Shown: positions 11,574-24,600 of the stretch, piece by piece
Numbering within the stretch: position 1 is the stretch's first letter
How the letters are laid out: every line of letters begins with the position of its first letter
Source: Trichosphaerium sp. ATCC 40318
Taxonomy: Eukaryota; Discosea; Flabellinia; Trichosidae
NCBI GenBank assembly: GCA_038496445.1
Contig: JALMLS010000596.1
Span: forward strand, 62,001 to 126,000
Direction: 5' to 3'
DNA: 64,000 bases
The notes under the pieces: generated by a model
Told to the model about the DNA's origin: nothing
The model's input: the letters and a program-made list of their open reading frames with translations, nothing else
The model's database searches: none
Translations under genes and position numbers: made by a program

Positions 11574-14570
11574 TTATTTATATGAGTTGTGTGTTTGAAG
11601 TGGTTCAGGAGTGCTCTTACCACGTTTTCTACGCTTCATTGTCAAGTCTTTCGACCCTACAATCAAGCTATGTGTTGTATTCTTTAATTTCTTTCGTAGG
11701 GATACTACTCCATGTTCAAGTACAGTTAAAAACATATTACAAGCATCATCCTCGCTCCTAATTGCGAATGATGAGTTGAGGTTTTTGAAAAAAAAATGGT
11801 AAAAAGCGACTTACTTGTCAAGAAAAAAGGCAGCGTGTAGGGTAGTATCTATCAGTTCTTGGCTAAATAATCCTCTGAATATTGTATTGCATAAATAAGT
11901 AATCCATCCATTATTTCTTCGTAGTGTCAAGTACCCTTGAGCACAACTAAACAGTATGTAAGTATTTTTTTTAGTTTAATGATTTTTTCTTATAAACAAA
12001 ATGCCTATTGTAGGCTTGTTCTGGTTTGAAATAAAGCTAAAACATAAACAAATGAAGACATAGTAACACCAGCGGCTTGAAAAAACACAAGTGGGTACAC
12101 CTCTAAATACAAAAACCCCAATTCATCTTAAGTTTTGTTTATGAAAAGGACCAACTTACCGACGCTTAAACTCTTTCCATTTTCCTTTGACTATCAAGTT
12201 AGCTTTCATTTTCTTTGGTATCGCTAACGAAGGAGCATCAACTATTGTAAATAGAATAAGTACAACTAAACCAATATAGTTAACGTACTTGGAAATGTTG
12301 TTAAGTTAAATACATGTTCAAAATCAATATGGAAAAAAGTATGATTATCTTTAATCATCAAATTATCCTTATGCCTATCACGTAACCCTAAAACATATCC
12401 ACTAACATACCCACCTATAATTTTATGAGTTAATAGATAAATCACATGCTTATCAAGTATGGTGTCTCAGTACAAAAGAAGCACCCACAAAAAAACTCGT
12501 TATTCCTGCTGCCAAGCAAGAAAAGTGTGTTTGTGGGTGTAGCAACAAGATAATTCATTTTTTATATTTTTACCTGCTGCAGAAGCCATAAATGCTTCCA
12601 TATGGGCATCAGTAAACCAATCAAAAGCATTCCAATTGTATTCTCTAACAGAAACAGAATTCTCAATATATTCCATAAATCCAAACTTTGGACCACATGG
12701 TACCACTCTAAACAAGAGATACGTAAGTATTTACTACTTATAAGTATAGTATAAATAGAGTACTTTGCTGTGTATACTTTTAGAACATCACCCAATGATG
12801 CACTTTGCCATAAAGTGTTAAAAATTGAAAAAACGAGTTCAACGCTGACATCACTTCTCATATCGTCCCTCTTGAACATCATCTTCTTTGGTAGTAACTT
12901 TTTCTTTTTATAATGAACCATCTATTCTTAATTTTAGCAAATCAATTAATATTATAACAGACTAATACTTTAAACTGAGAAGAGAGAGTCTCTCTGTTTT
13001 GAAAAAAAAAAGAAGAAGTTAAGTTCAAATTTGTATCGCTTAACAAGCCGTACAAGCAATACTGGAGCAGATCTTGATACGAATACTTTTTTGACATATA
13101 CATCTGTTACAATCGCGCATTTGTTAAACACAGGATCCAGTATACGTAAATCTGTGTATCTATCTCCCTCCTTAAAAAAAAACATTTTAGGCTTTGAAAG
13201 ATAGCTTTTGTGAAACGCAGTGTAGGGTATACATTTGTAACAACGTACGTTTTTTCTATTTATAATAAGGTCATTGTAAAACTTTGCTGTACGTTTAACA
13301 CGTGAAGTTTGTGGTATCCTACTCTGAAAATCAATCTTTTTCTCAAAAAATTCGTAAATAATAATTTTAGTAACTCACGTTTTGTATTCTTCACACATAT
13401 GACATCCAGCACGTGCCAACCAAAGCATGTGAGTCCTATCACAAAATTAGTACAACCTAAAGGAATACGAGACAAGAAGCGACGAGCTAGAAGGGTGCTC
13501 TTTTTGTAGTTTTAAACAACAACGTACTTTAGCCGTGGACTCCTATTTAATCGCTCTATCACTGCACTTCTAACAGACGCAATTTGTAGTAGAAGAGGTA
13601 AATAATTTCTAAACTCCTTCATCTTAAGAGAAGCATTAGCTACGGCGACCAAATATTGTGAATGTATACATTCACTACTCTTTCTCATACCTCTAGTTGG
13701 CGTATATCTCCGTTATTAAGAATACCATTTACGACTTTAAATAAGAAAAGAACACTACTATGAGATAAACGTGGGCTTGTTTCTTCTGAATTTGAATCGC
13801 CTGAATCATCCGACATAATCTATTGGAAATCCTTTTAATTGAAATAAATAAAAAACTATTTGTCGGTCAATGACGTACTTCTGCACGACCCATATCACTC
13901 TTAGATGTTGATATAACATCAGGAAGGTCTTCTCCAATAGACTCAAGAAGAGAACATATGAGTTTATTATCCATAATGGCACTTGTTTCAATGCCACCTT
14001 TACCATCTTCTGTAATTTGCTACATCAAAAACAAATCAGCAAACACGGTTCAAAACTCATAATCACGTGATCCAATAGGCAAAATCACGTGTTTTTGGTA
14101 TTTGCTGTATTTTCGGGGTATCAACGTATATAACGTACGGTGTAAACTATATCAACAGCCTCATCCATTGAAGTATGTTTGGAACCTCCGAAACATTTTA
14201 TTACTTCGGATTTCATGTTTGATACTTTTATGACATCCTTTATTAATTTTTTTGCCTTTTTATCATTTAAAAAGCCAGTATTATACTAAACGCATTAGAA
14301 TAACGTAAATGAGAGAAAAAGACTCATGTTTAAGTTTTTTCAGTGAGAAAACTTCGATAAGTCATCAAATATGCGCCAGACGCTTTAAACAAGATATATA
14401 AAGCGTATTTGACACATTTTAAGTAGGAATTAATTAAATAAAGTTGATTTAATGCGTACAGGATCGTATACACCTATAATAGCTTGTATACTGCGGTATT
14501 GTTTTGACGCAGTCAAATTAGGGGCTTCACGATGCTCTCTCATCAGCTTTTGTACAGAAGAATTACCCAT
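11574..14570 (-). CDS. PI3K/PI4K-family lipid kinase with N-myristoylation-like start
   Basis: Start 14570 (MGNSSVQKLMREHREA) has Gly2 and Ser/Val nearby, as in N-myristoylated proteins. Many exons follow. A helical part (about 14280-13540) precedes an N-lobe (about 13185-13020). The catalytic core has FKRDDMRSD at about 12880, equivalent to the family's GDDLRQD; VVPCGPKFGFMEYI; the catalytic loop GLRDRHKDN near 12380, matching GDRHNDN; and FHIDFEH near 12330, where most members have HIDFGH. C-terminal helices (CAQGYLTLRRNN near 11930) match the end of PI3-kinases. It ends at TAA 11574-11576. Predicted to phosphorylate phosphatidylinositol lipids at a membrane. I place its length at roughly 600-650 residues, shorter than Vps34, with no C2 or Ras-binding domain seen. 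Class (PI3K or PI4K) is undecided; the DFG-to-DFE change makes activity uncertain. Confidence 0.8.
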
Positions 14571-15085
14571 AGCGTTTATTTTGTATAATTAAGCTTTTAT
14601 CTCGCTACAGGTTGTCGCCATAATGCGATAGGCGGTTTTAAGTCAGAATTCACAACTCTTTGAAGAAAAACGGTTTAAACAGTACGGAACTGTTTAACTG
14701 TACTTTGTACAAGCTAAGTATAATCTTTGGAAGCACACGTGCGAAAAAGTGGTCCAAAAGATACACAAAAGTTACAGCGAGAAATCTTTTTTTTTCTCCA
14801 ACTCCACGAACTTCACGTGCTAATCTATGAATTTAAAAACAACAAAATTATTTTCCCACTACTCTTGTAAGTCAAAAGGGCGGATTAAGGAATAATGTTC
14901 ATTGTATTTTAGGAAAAACAGCCAGTAACATCCAAATACAGCATTGTCCAATTGAGGGAACTCTACTTATATCAATGATAAAAGAGGTAGTAATGCAATG
15001 GATTCCTAGTCTAACGAATAGCTAAAATAAAAAGTTTTATTTGTTCAAAATGTTAAAAGTTACGGCCATCGACAATGTCAATTAT
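14571..15085. other. Intergenic spacer
   Basis: Upstream of the PI3K-type gene and downstream of the GST gene, both on the minus strand. Holds CACGTG at 14736 and 14814. No coding exon supported. Confidence 0.5.
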
Positions 15086-16253
15086 TCAAGCTTTTGAAGC
15101 TCTCTTGTCATCCATACGTTTTTGATAGTCCTTTTTGAAAGCACTAACAGCAGCACCGCCTTTGGAATAAATCTCATAGCTGTAAAAAAAGGTAATCAGT
15201 AATCTGTACACTTTAAAAAAAAACAAAAAGAAAAAAAAAAGACTTACACAGCAATCAAAAAGGCTTTTCTCTCCTTAATATCAGCCCAATCCTCTGGTAG
15301 GATCTCGAGACTTTCTTTGGTACGTTCTAATGATGTTTTCTAAGGCATAAGGTCAGAGAACGGACTAGATAATAATAAAAAACCCTAATATCTAGTACCT
15401 TGAAACCATCTCTTGACTTGACTTTCTCTGCCCATGCAAGGACTTTAGTAAGCTCTTTAGGTGTCTCAGTCTTTTTGTAATGAGATAGGAGTATTTCAGC
15501 ACGCTCGTAGAATGGAATGAAAGCCTTTAAAGAAAGATAAATACCCAACACTCCAAAAAAAAAAAAAAAACAAGTCAAATTTTTTACGCACAACATCAAC
15601 AATAGTGAAGTCTTCACCCATGAAGTAAGGACCAACAATATCAGCCTCAAGGTTTTTAAGAGCACCTAAGTAAGCTTCTTTCTTCTCTTCAATAGAATCT
15701 TGAGCCATCAAGAATCCATAAAAGGCACCGACGAATTTGCCGTGTTTTTCAATGAGAGCTCTTGCTTGGAATGCTTTGTAGGCATCTTTTGGGTATAGTG
15801 TTCCTTGCTTGCCGAACGCCTCCTCAAGGTATTGGATCATGTTAAGGGAGTCGTAGACGTTGTTTCCCTTGTGTACGCCTGCAGGTACCTAAAAAAATTA
15901 ATTGACGCTTGATTCCGGCTTGTGATAACGTACAGTGGCGCTAGGTGATACAGCCAGAAATTCTTTTGTATCTTCGCGTCCTTTGTCAAAATAGCTATTT
16001 AAAGTGTTAGAGACACCATAGTGAACATAGACCAACGGTTAATGGAGCGGTTAACTTACTTGATGTATTTCATAGTGAATGGGATGCCAAGTTCATGGAC
16101 AGCGATCCAAGCCTATCATTGGTGTCATTAACGCACCAAACAACCCAAAACTGAAAAAAAAACTTTCTTGTTTTGTTTGGTTTAACGAGAACGTACTCTT
16201 TGAGCAAAAGGGCAGAAGTCAGCGTTGTAAAGTACTAGTTCGTCACTACTCAT
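15086..16253 (-). CDS. Omega-like glutathione S-transferase
   Basis: Start 16253 (MSSDELVLYNADFCPFAQR). The thioredoxin-like N-domain carries CPFAQR, the active-site Cys motif of omega GSTs and dehydroascorbate reductases, followed across an intron by AWIAVHELGIPFTMKY, a VPAG segment (cis-Pro region) and YDSLNMIQYLEEAFG, where the usual glutathione-contacting Glu-Ser is Asp-Ser. The all-helical C-domain follows (LIEKHGKFVGAFYGFL, then ADIVGPYFMGEDFTIVDV, typical of GST C-domains). It ends KRMDDKRASKA at TGA 15086-15088. About seven exons; one intron near 15545-15590 has a run of A on the plus strand. Likely a soluble thiol transferase or dehydroascorbate reductase in redox defence rather than a classical Tyr/Ser GST, judged from the active-site Cys. 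Confidence 0.88.
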
Positions 16254-17517
16254 GTTGTATTGTTTGTGTATGTTGATAATAAATGGATGAAAATGAACGA
16301 ATTCTCCGTTGCCCCGCCAGATTCTCCACAAGTAGTCACGATTTATTGCGAATTCGTTTTGGTGGATTGATTGATACGAATTCATCATCAATAGAAGCTT
16401 GGTAAATCATACGGATGTCGTCACAAGACAAAAATAAACAGGCAAAAAAAAAAAATAGATGCACGTGCGAAAACAAAAGTAGCAGAGATAACTGTAGCTA
16501 TGCCTAAGGGATTCCAACTTCCCAGTACATCAATAAGAGACCCACAAAAAAATGAACACAAGAACGTTGTCTTTTGAATACGTGCAGGCTTGCAAAGAAG
16601 CACCATATTTGCTGGACCATTTTATGCAAATGTGTTAGTGCGTTTTTAAGCGAACCGGCGTAACTTTTATGCTGTTTGTAGTTTTAGTAGCACTTTTCCC
16701 CATTTCTATTAATGTAGAAGAGATATATCAAATTGTACGTCTGAAATAGCACTGTTTTACACTGTAGACGCGATTTAATATGTTGAACCGGGATAGTATA
16801 TTATCCGCCCGGGTTAATCACAAAGTGTTAAACAAAAAAAATGTATAAAGTGTTTTAAACTACTATTGGTAGCGATACAGTGATTTTTGTATTAATTACA
16901 ACGCCAACAACATAATTGTTGGAATTATTTTACATTTTGTTTTAAAAGTACATGTAGGCCATGTTTAATTAGTTCCAAGTGTTATGTAAGAACGTCTGTG
17001 TTAAAAAATACGTTTGGTGTTACTCGTCGTCGTTTTCGTTGTGTAAAATCATCGTGTATAATATATTTGGTGTTGTAGGTTCGCCGTGGTCGCTTTCTGC
17101 TAGAAAAAAATCGAGGAAATACATCAGGGCTACCAGAGCAGTGTAGAATAGGAAAACAAGGCAATTCGCTTGCAACAACAGCCATTAGTGCGTATATCAA
17201 TCTTTCTCAGCCAACACAGCAAGAAAATGGCGAATAATTGCAAAATTCGTTCAAATTTCACTCGATTTTCTAACTCCTTTTGACTATTTGCTGAAATGAG
17301 ACGTGTCAAATACACTTTTTGTGTCAAACTACGGGCCCACAAACATACGTAAAGCGAGTAAGGATACAATTTGTTTGTTTATTTACAATGAACCTATGAT
17401 CAGTGTTGTATAATTGCGTTTCTATCTTAACTTTTTTAGATGTTTTTTTTCTTTTTGCCTTTTTTTTTTTTTGCAATTGTAATTGATGCTTTTAGAACCC
17501 ACGTGATACTTTTGTAT
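16254..17517. other. Spacer with possible unresolved small basic-protein exons
   Basis: Between the GST start and the CAP stop. On the minus strand around 17370-16990 there are open stretches including a very basic piece (RKRPRRTYNTK, then QRKRRRV) that could belong to a small nuclear protein, but no consistent start and splice set was found. Around 16785-16815 there is an imperfect inverted repeat (AACCGGGATA ... TATCCGCCCGGGTT). CACGTG occurs at 16462 and 17500. Confidence 0.3.
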
Positions 17518-19453
17518 TTAAAATGTAACGACGGGACGTGATTCTATTTTACCGTTTACAATCCTTAGTTGGTATTGTTGTGGTAAGGCAATCTCAGTCT
17601 ACGTAGAAGTTTAGTAAGTGATGAAAAAAGATATCTATATTTAAAGTCTTACCCAATCTCCTTCGTCACCCTTTGGCACCAAAACATTCATGTTTTCAGT
17701 ACATGTAGTGAATATATCCGCATCCAAAGATTCTTTAGATAAATATAGTTCTAATCCTGAAGTATGGTCAATCTGGACAGCAGGTGCAACTTTCAAGCAC
17801 ATAATCTGAAGTATTGTTAGATTTTGTTAAACAAAATGACAAAGTACTCACTTTCATGCTCTCACAGCGAATTACTTCTACTGCGGAGATAGAGCTATCA
17901 AATTCTACACCAGATTTTTTGCATGACTCTAAATACATTAATTAGTAATAAAGTAAAAGAAAGAGATAAATACGAAGACTTTTTTTTGATTGTTCAATGT
18001 GTCACAAAAAAAAAAACAAGTTTTTTTAGTATACCTATCATGAGGTTGTTCACTTTTCCGATAATCTTAATAGCACAATCATTGCAATTGTAAATATAAA
18101 AGTTTTGCTTTTGTGAAGCAGCTTCTATCTTGATATCTTTTCTACCAACATAGTTCTCCTTAACATAGAGATGAGAACAAACCCCAAGTTAAAAAATGTC
18201 ACGTGACAAAATCCATTTTGTATGGCATGTCGTTCGGTAAAGATCGTACAACAAAAATCTTGTTTCCGCGCTTGTAAGTTCTAGCTTCTTTTTGAACAAC
18301 AGCTTTCGTTTGCTTTGTAGTTGTTGATTGACGTTTTGGAGTGGTTGCTTCAGGTGCTTCTCCAATCGTTTCAACTAACAATTAATATTAGCACTACATC
18401 ATGTACTAACAAGTGTACCTTTAATAGTGTCTTCTATCGCAGTTTGACCTCCTGCAAGCGAAAAATTAAGATTTACATTCATTTGCAACAAAAAAATTAC
18501 TACAACAGTTGAACCGGTTCAACTCCATACCTTGCTCGTTCCAGACCATACCACCACTGTAATACTTTGCCACATAGTCACGAAGTGTCTTCAAAACATC
18601 TGTCCAATCTGCAACAAATTGTACATGTGCTTGAACTCTACAAAGCGTAAAAACAAGGAGCTAGAAGCGATTTTTGAGGGATTTTTTTTGCTCGATCTTT
18701 TTTGTTTACTTGTATTAAAACGCGATGTACGTACTTTCCCTTATGCTCCCGTAGTATCTTATCTGTGTAAAACTGTGAGGACTCCTTTCCTTGATCGACT
18801 AGAGCTTGTGGTTTTTCGGGCTAGATGAATAAGCGTTAACGACTCCAAGTAGCAAAGCAATAGCGTAGTTGTAGTGTTGTACTAAACAGCTCATTTTTAG
18901 TCAGTGCGTACCATTACTATCCATCCAAGCGCTGCTATACCTTCCTGGCAAGCCATCAAGTGGTTGAAATGCCTGTGTTTACGGTTTTCCTCGGCTATTT
19001 TGCCAATGCTTTTCATAGTCTCTGTTAGTGGTGCCACACGTTCTTTTAGTGGTTAGATTAATGTTTAATGTGACGTTGACACTACCTTGGAGTGGTTGCG
19101 TCGAAGCACTTGCGGACTCTATAATAAGCTGTCTCTGTTGTTGAAACGCCTGAACAACGAGCTCCGACTACTTTTGTCAGTTTATCGATGTCGTAATCGA
19201 AAATTTGTTGTACCTGGCTTGCTACTTCTCCTCCGATCGTCTTACTTAGTTGCGCATACGCTTTTACTTTTTCTCCAACTGTTTTGTCCCACTCTTCTGC
19301 AAAATTGGTAGCTTGCTCTGGGGTTGCCTTGACGCCCGCACTCTTCACAGTAGTACCATCAGAAGCAAGTGCAGATTCGACATTCTTTAATCTTGATGAA
19401 ACGCCTTCTAGACGATCGCTAAGGGAATTAATTTGTTTTTCTAATGCGTCCAT
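17518..19453 (-). CDS. CAP: Adenylyl cyclase-associated protein (CAP), short-linker form
   Basis: Start 19453: MDALEKQINSLSDRLEGVSS contains the RLE-type N-terminal helix known to bind adenylyl cyclase in other CAPs. The helical folded domain follows (SVLKNVE-type coiled start, then IGKIAEENRKHRHFNHLMAC near 19000 and WTDVLKTLRDYVAKYYSGG near 18570). The C-terminal CARP beta-helix is clear (FYIYNCNDCAIKIIGKVNN near 18080; AVEVIRCESMK; VPKGDEGDW near 17665), ending KIESRPVVTF at TAA 17518-17520. CAP recycles ADP-actin with cofilin and links Ras/cAMP signalling to actin. Between the two domains only a short Thr/Lys-rich linker was found (about 18430-18230); the usual polyproline and WH2 segments are not visible. 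About nine exons. Confidence 0.93.
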
Positions 19454-19710
19454 GTTGTTAAAATAGGTTTTAATAGGTTTTACTGTCCGTTCTGCTGACT
19501 ATTTATGCCCAACTTTTCAAAATTATGCGAATTTCTTCTAAAATGTTTTTTGCCAAAAACTTGGTCGCTTCCACAACTTTCACTTGTACAACTACCGTAC
19601 ATGCACGATCAGTTATCATACAACATGTTAAAAATGGTCCTAATTAGAATTTATTCATCCTCGGTTTGGTTTTTGAGTTTTTTTTTGAAGCACAATGTGC
19701 GTACTTTCTT

Positions 19711-21444
19711 TTACTGTATTTGACCAGAAATTATTCTTTTTACAACCTCTGCTATTGCAGGTTGAATAACTTTTTGTGCTGCAACAAGGGTAGTATCTTT
19801 AAGTACTGACGATCTAGCTGAAATGATAAATTCTACACCTTTGTCAGGTACTACTTTGCCATCTTTTAAAACAGGAAAGCAAGAATACGAATTGTCAACA
19901 ATTTCGCCAACATCTCTTGTGCTGGAATACCCGGCCCCTAGTTTACTGAAAATGCGCCATTGACCTTCACTTCTAGTCTCAATTTCTACAGGATCAATAC
20001 CTGATTGTACAAATATGGATGTATCCGCTAGGAATATAGTTAAGAAATTGCTTTAAAAAAAAAATGAAAAAAGTAGTGAATAAAAGTTAGAGCATTAAAT
20101 GTACCTGTCGTACCACCCCAGTTTGTTCCTGGGAATAGCTTTGATTTTTCTGCACCATATCGGATTGTTCTACTATCCTCAAGTGTCATATGTGGAATGA
20201 CATTTTCTATTTTTAGTTACACATTGTCGGCTTTTTTTTCTGTTCGAAGGTTCAGTTCCATACCTGGAATAAGGTCTTCGTACATAGTAATACGTCTAAA
20301 CATCTCAGCAAGAGTGAAAGTAGACATATTATTTTCAAAAGGAGTAGTATCGTTCTTATCAATATCACAAACAGCATGACCCTAAAAAAACTTTAAGAAT
20401 TCTGTCAAAAAAATCCAAACATCACTGTGTTCAAGCGGATACTGAGCGAAAAATCATGCAGTTACATGCAGCATGGATAGTATAACTTGAAACTTACATC
20501 ATCCTTAAATTGGAATCCCAAATCAGGTGGTGTAGGTTCACCATAGTTCCCACCATACGACTCTTGATCTCCACGTTTCAACCATTTTTGAATCAACCAT
20601 TTCGCTCTTTCTCTTCCTCCAATATCTAAAAAGTAACTGCTAAGCGCATTTGAGGAATATCCTACACCAACACATAAGCTCAGAGCACGAGAATAGAAAA
20701 AAAAAAGACAAGTTGTCCAAAACAAGTAATCACCTTGTGTAGTGTCGTATGAAGCGATTATTGTCATTAAATCGCCTAAAGGCGTTTCCTTGTGTTTACC
20801 GCTTGTATCAGCATCAAGAGAAAAACCACAATGACTCTCAAGCTTTGACGCTGCATTTGCAACAGCAATAGGCTTACTAGAGCTCCAAGGTTGGATAGGT
20901 TCGTCGTAGACTTTATTTCCGAGATATCTAAAGTATGCCTTTCCTTTATGTCTTCTAACAAGTATAACAGCCATATTGACGTGTTGAAGTTGTGGTATGC
21001 TCGATAGCGTGTCAACTAAACAATAACGCGATTAGAAAGTTTGTACTGACGCGGAAATGCGTTTTGTTAAGCAATTTAACGCCACGGTGGGCGTTTCCGC
21101 GTGTTTACAAGTATTGGCGTACTATCAACTGTGACGTTTCCAATATCAGTGTCAGGGTAGTATCCCTCAGGTACTTCGCCAGAGTGTGCGTTTGGGCACC
21201 GCCACAAACGTGTGAAGTTTGAAGGGAATTTCTTATTACATAAACGATCGTCTAGGTATTGTAGAGTCTCGACACCGCACCAGTGTTTGTAATAATATGG
21301 GTTGTCGCCGAATTTGACATCAACAGCAATGCAAACAGCTAAAATGACAGCACAAGCGATAATATAGCGCCTACCACGTTAGTCACTTCAACGTATACAC
21401 GTTTAAAAAGGGAACTATTGTTTTATGCATTCTACGAACCTCAT
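19711..21444 (-). CDS. Secreted serine beta-lactamase-like protein
   Basis: The best start is ATG at 21444: exon 1 is only ATGAG, spliced over a roughly 60-base intron to give the signal peptide MRRYIIACAVILAVCIA. A Cys-containing N-terminal region follows (KHWCGVETLQYL, NFTRLWRCPN). The C-terminal domain matches the class A serine beta-lactamase/transpeptidase pattern: QPWSSSKPIAVANAA (S-x-x-K), YSSNALSSYFLDIGG (S-x-N plus the LLxxIGG helix), MSTFTLAEMFRRI, and a final strand WRIFSKLGAGYSS where K-[ST]-G would be, here K-L-G. It ends at TAA 19711-19713. An intron near 20660-20740 would otherwise look like a hydrophobic insert. Such proteins in eukaryotes are usually hydrolases of unknown substrate; digestion of bacterial prey is a guess. 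Fold call moderate, activity unknown. Confidence 0.6.
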
Positions 21445-21675
21445 TATTAGCGTTAGGATCAAGCTGACGGATTTCGATTACGTTAAAAAGTGGTCAACAA
21501 AATTCGCAAAATGTCTCACAATTCGCCGTAGGGCGTACCTGAGACATTAATATGTTTTGTTTTCAGACTGCATCAGGTGACCGCGTAGCGAGGTACCAAA
21601 TATTTGAATTTTATTTCTATTTTTTGTTTTTTGTTTTTATCCTTTTTTTTTCGTCTTTTTGAAGGAAACTCTTAC

Positions 21676-24600
21676 TTAGCTCATCTCATAGTACTCTTCT
21701 TCTAAACTATCGTGTACTTGTATATCTGTAAGTGCAAAAGAGTTTATAGTTGTAGAAGAGCGTTTAGCTCTCATATCTGGTGCAGAATCGAAACTTGTTG
21801 TAGAAGTCATCTTTCCACCTCTTTCATCACCAACATTGTCTGTGTTCAAAGAACTCAGGAATATTGTAGATTCCCTATCTTTGCTAGACTTAAAGTAATG
21901 GAAGTATCCTGGTACATTAATACCAGTGATTGTTGTAATTATTGCTAAGATACAAGATATGGTCATGATGAAGAATGCCTAACGAAAAAGGTTAAGGTTG
22001 GAACAAAACAAGAAAAAAAAAGGAAAACACTTTTTGTCTTCTTATGTATCAAGAGATGCTTGTTTTGTTTGAAATATAGGTTTGTATGTATACCTGATCT
22101 TCTGTTTCTTCTATAAAATTCAAAATCATCGAGCTTACAAGAATGATAATGATAAGATTGTATAAAGCAGTAATCTGCCACTTTGTCTCACCAACAAAAA
22201 CAAGCTTTGATTTTCTATATACAAGGGTTGTACCAATTCCCCATGCGAGTATAAGACCCTAGAATATAATGAGCAAGTGAACTTGTACAAATACTAATAG
22301 TATTTAAAATAAGAGGATAAGCATGATTAAAGAAGAAGGAGACAAAAAGCTCAAAATTTGTTGTGGTTTGAACAAAAATAGGTGGTATTTATCGGCTACT
22401 TTGATCATTGTAGACAAAAAAAATATGATGGAGTACAAATGTAAATATGAAAAATGTTTGCATATTATAAGCTAATAAGGTTCATGAAAACGAAGTAAAT
22501 TTTTCTATGCGAGACAAAAAAACCGTACAAAGTAGATGAACTCTATCAAAAACCATTTAGTTCTACCTCGTGATTCACAAAAGTAGTGTAGCTCTAATTG
22601 CACTTCACTAACTGTGATCTTTGCCGATTTAAAGGGGTCCACAAGATACCATGCGATAAGAATAAGCTATTTTTTGCGAGCAGTTTTCGTTAGTAATAAA
22701 GTTCACGTTTGTAGTTTTGTTCCTTTTCAAGTAGGTTTCAAATATTACGTACTGGTTGAATTACTAGAGCAGACACCAACAATATTGTAAGGCGCCTTTT
22801 GGCCGTAAATTTACCAAAAGTCTAGTAAAAACAGATTAATCAATGTTAACACAAAATTAAGAAAAAATCAGGAAAGCTCATTATTTACCTCCATTACTTC
22901 CTTCAGCTTCTGAGAAAGACATATTTTTGTAAATAGACAGTTCAATAGAAGACTGAATCCAAAGAATGATAGGTAGGCTCTTGTTGAACACTTCCAGTTA
23001 CTATCAGGTACAGGATACCTTCAAAAAAAAACATCAATATAAAGATGAAATAGCGCAACTACAACAGATGACCTCTGGTGTTGATGGATTGTGAATTTAG
23101 CGTACCATAATAATACTGAAATACAACTTATACCAGCTCCAAATAAATGTAAGATATGAAGGAATAGCTGAGCACCAATTGGTCGCTAAACAAGCAGTTA
23201 GTATTCTTTGTATCAATACCAAAATACTAAAACCCAAAAAGAGCGTACAGTCCAAATCTCTCCAACAGCAAGGACTATAACAACCAATAGTAACACTGCG
23301 GCTATAGAAACTACTACTATAAAACCTGCACCTTCGTGTTGACTGATGAAAACATCTAAACAACACGAGATCAATACCAACAATCGAACCAAAAAAAAAA
23401 GAAACTGCCACGCACATGAGAGTAACTCGCCACTAAATTCTGTTCCATCATAGCACTTTGATGTAAACATTTTAGCAGCTACTTGGTCATGAACAGACTC
23501 AGTAAAAGGCCACAGTCTCAATGATATTGCCTTTTCTGTAGACCACTTGCTTTGGTAAATCCACCTAAATAAAAAAAAAGATTAACACTTCCAGAATTTT
23601 GTCTGTTTTAGACGTACTTGAAGAACCTCATCATTACACGTTGTCCCTCACAATTACGTGTTGAATTACTATCAAAAATAATATACGTTAAGTCGCTAAG
23701 AGGCCAATCATCTCCCGTAATATTTGCCTCTGTTGCAGTGAAATTTGCATCGAAAGAGAAATGGTCTTCATAACGATTATCTACACTAAATGGGTAGATA
23801 ATATGCTCGCCAGGTTTCTCTGTTAGTAAAGCATATTGATCTTCATCAGATAGGAACATTTCTGGTATATAGCCAATACTATAAGGTACACTTGTTACCC
23901 AAGCATACACCTAAAGATAGTTAGTATAATTATAAAAATATACGACATGAAATGTTGGCGTACACCCATGTTTTCAACGCCAGTGCGCACGTGCGTTTGG
24001 TTTCTTATAGATTCTGGAAATATCTTAACGGCACCGTATGGCCATGCTGCACTATCCATATGGCTTAAGGCGTTAGTGAAGCGTGTTGTACTTCCAGAAA
24101 CATCGTGGCGAACAACAACTATTTTGGCACAAAATGTTTAGTTTTACGCTTCAATTACAGGTCTTTAAAGTCTTACCTATAATCTCTCGCTTAACTTTTG
24201 ATAATACATCAGTAATTTCCTTAGAATTTGTAGCCAGAATCCTACAAAAAACATGTCTTAATATTCATGTCAATACAATCAAAACATCAAATAAATACCG
24301 CCTACAGAGCATCACAACACTTTTTGGAAAATGACAACACAGAGGTTGTATTGGCTTACATAAAATAAAGTGCAAGTTCGAAAAGATGAAAAGAAAATGA
24401 GAACGTCACCGAAATAAAAAACTTGATAAATAGTTGTAGAATACTCGTTTTCAAAAAACGCAAAGAAATTAACTCCTAACCTTTCATCATTCCAAAATCT
24501 TACTTTCCCACCAAATATACCGGCAAGTGTCTACAATTCATCAATTTAATATGACAAAACATACTCGGTTACAACGAGAAACGTACGGAGAAATCAAGTA

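Noticed and set aside
16421-16606. Minus-strand frame with a hydrophobic C-terminus
   Set aside because: Short, no upstream support, composition driven by an A/T run; not enough to call a gene.
20660-20740. Hydrophobic insert in the beta-lactamase-like protein
   Set aside because: It is a phase-compatible intron; removing it places the S-x-N motif correctly.
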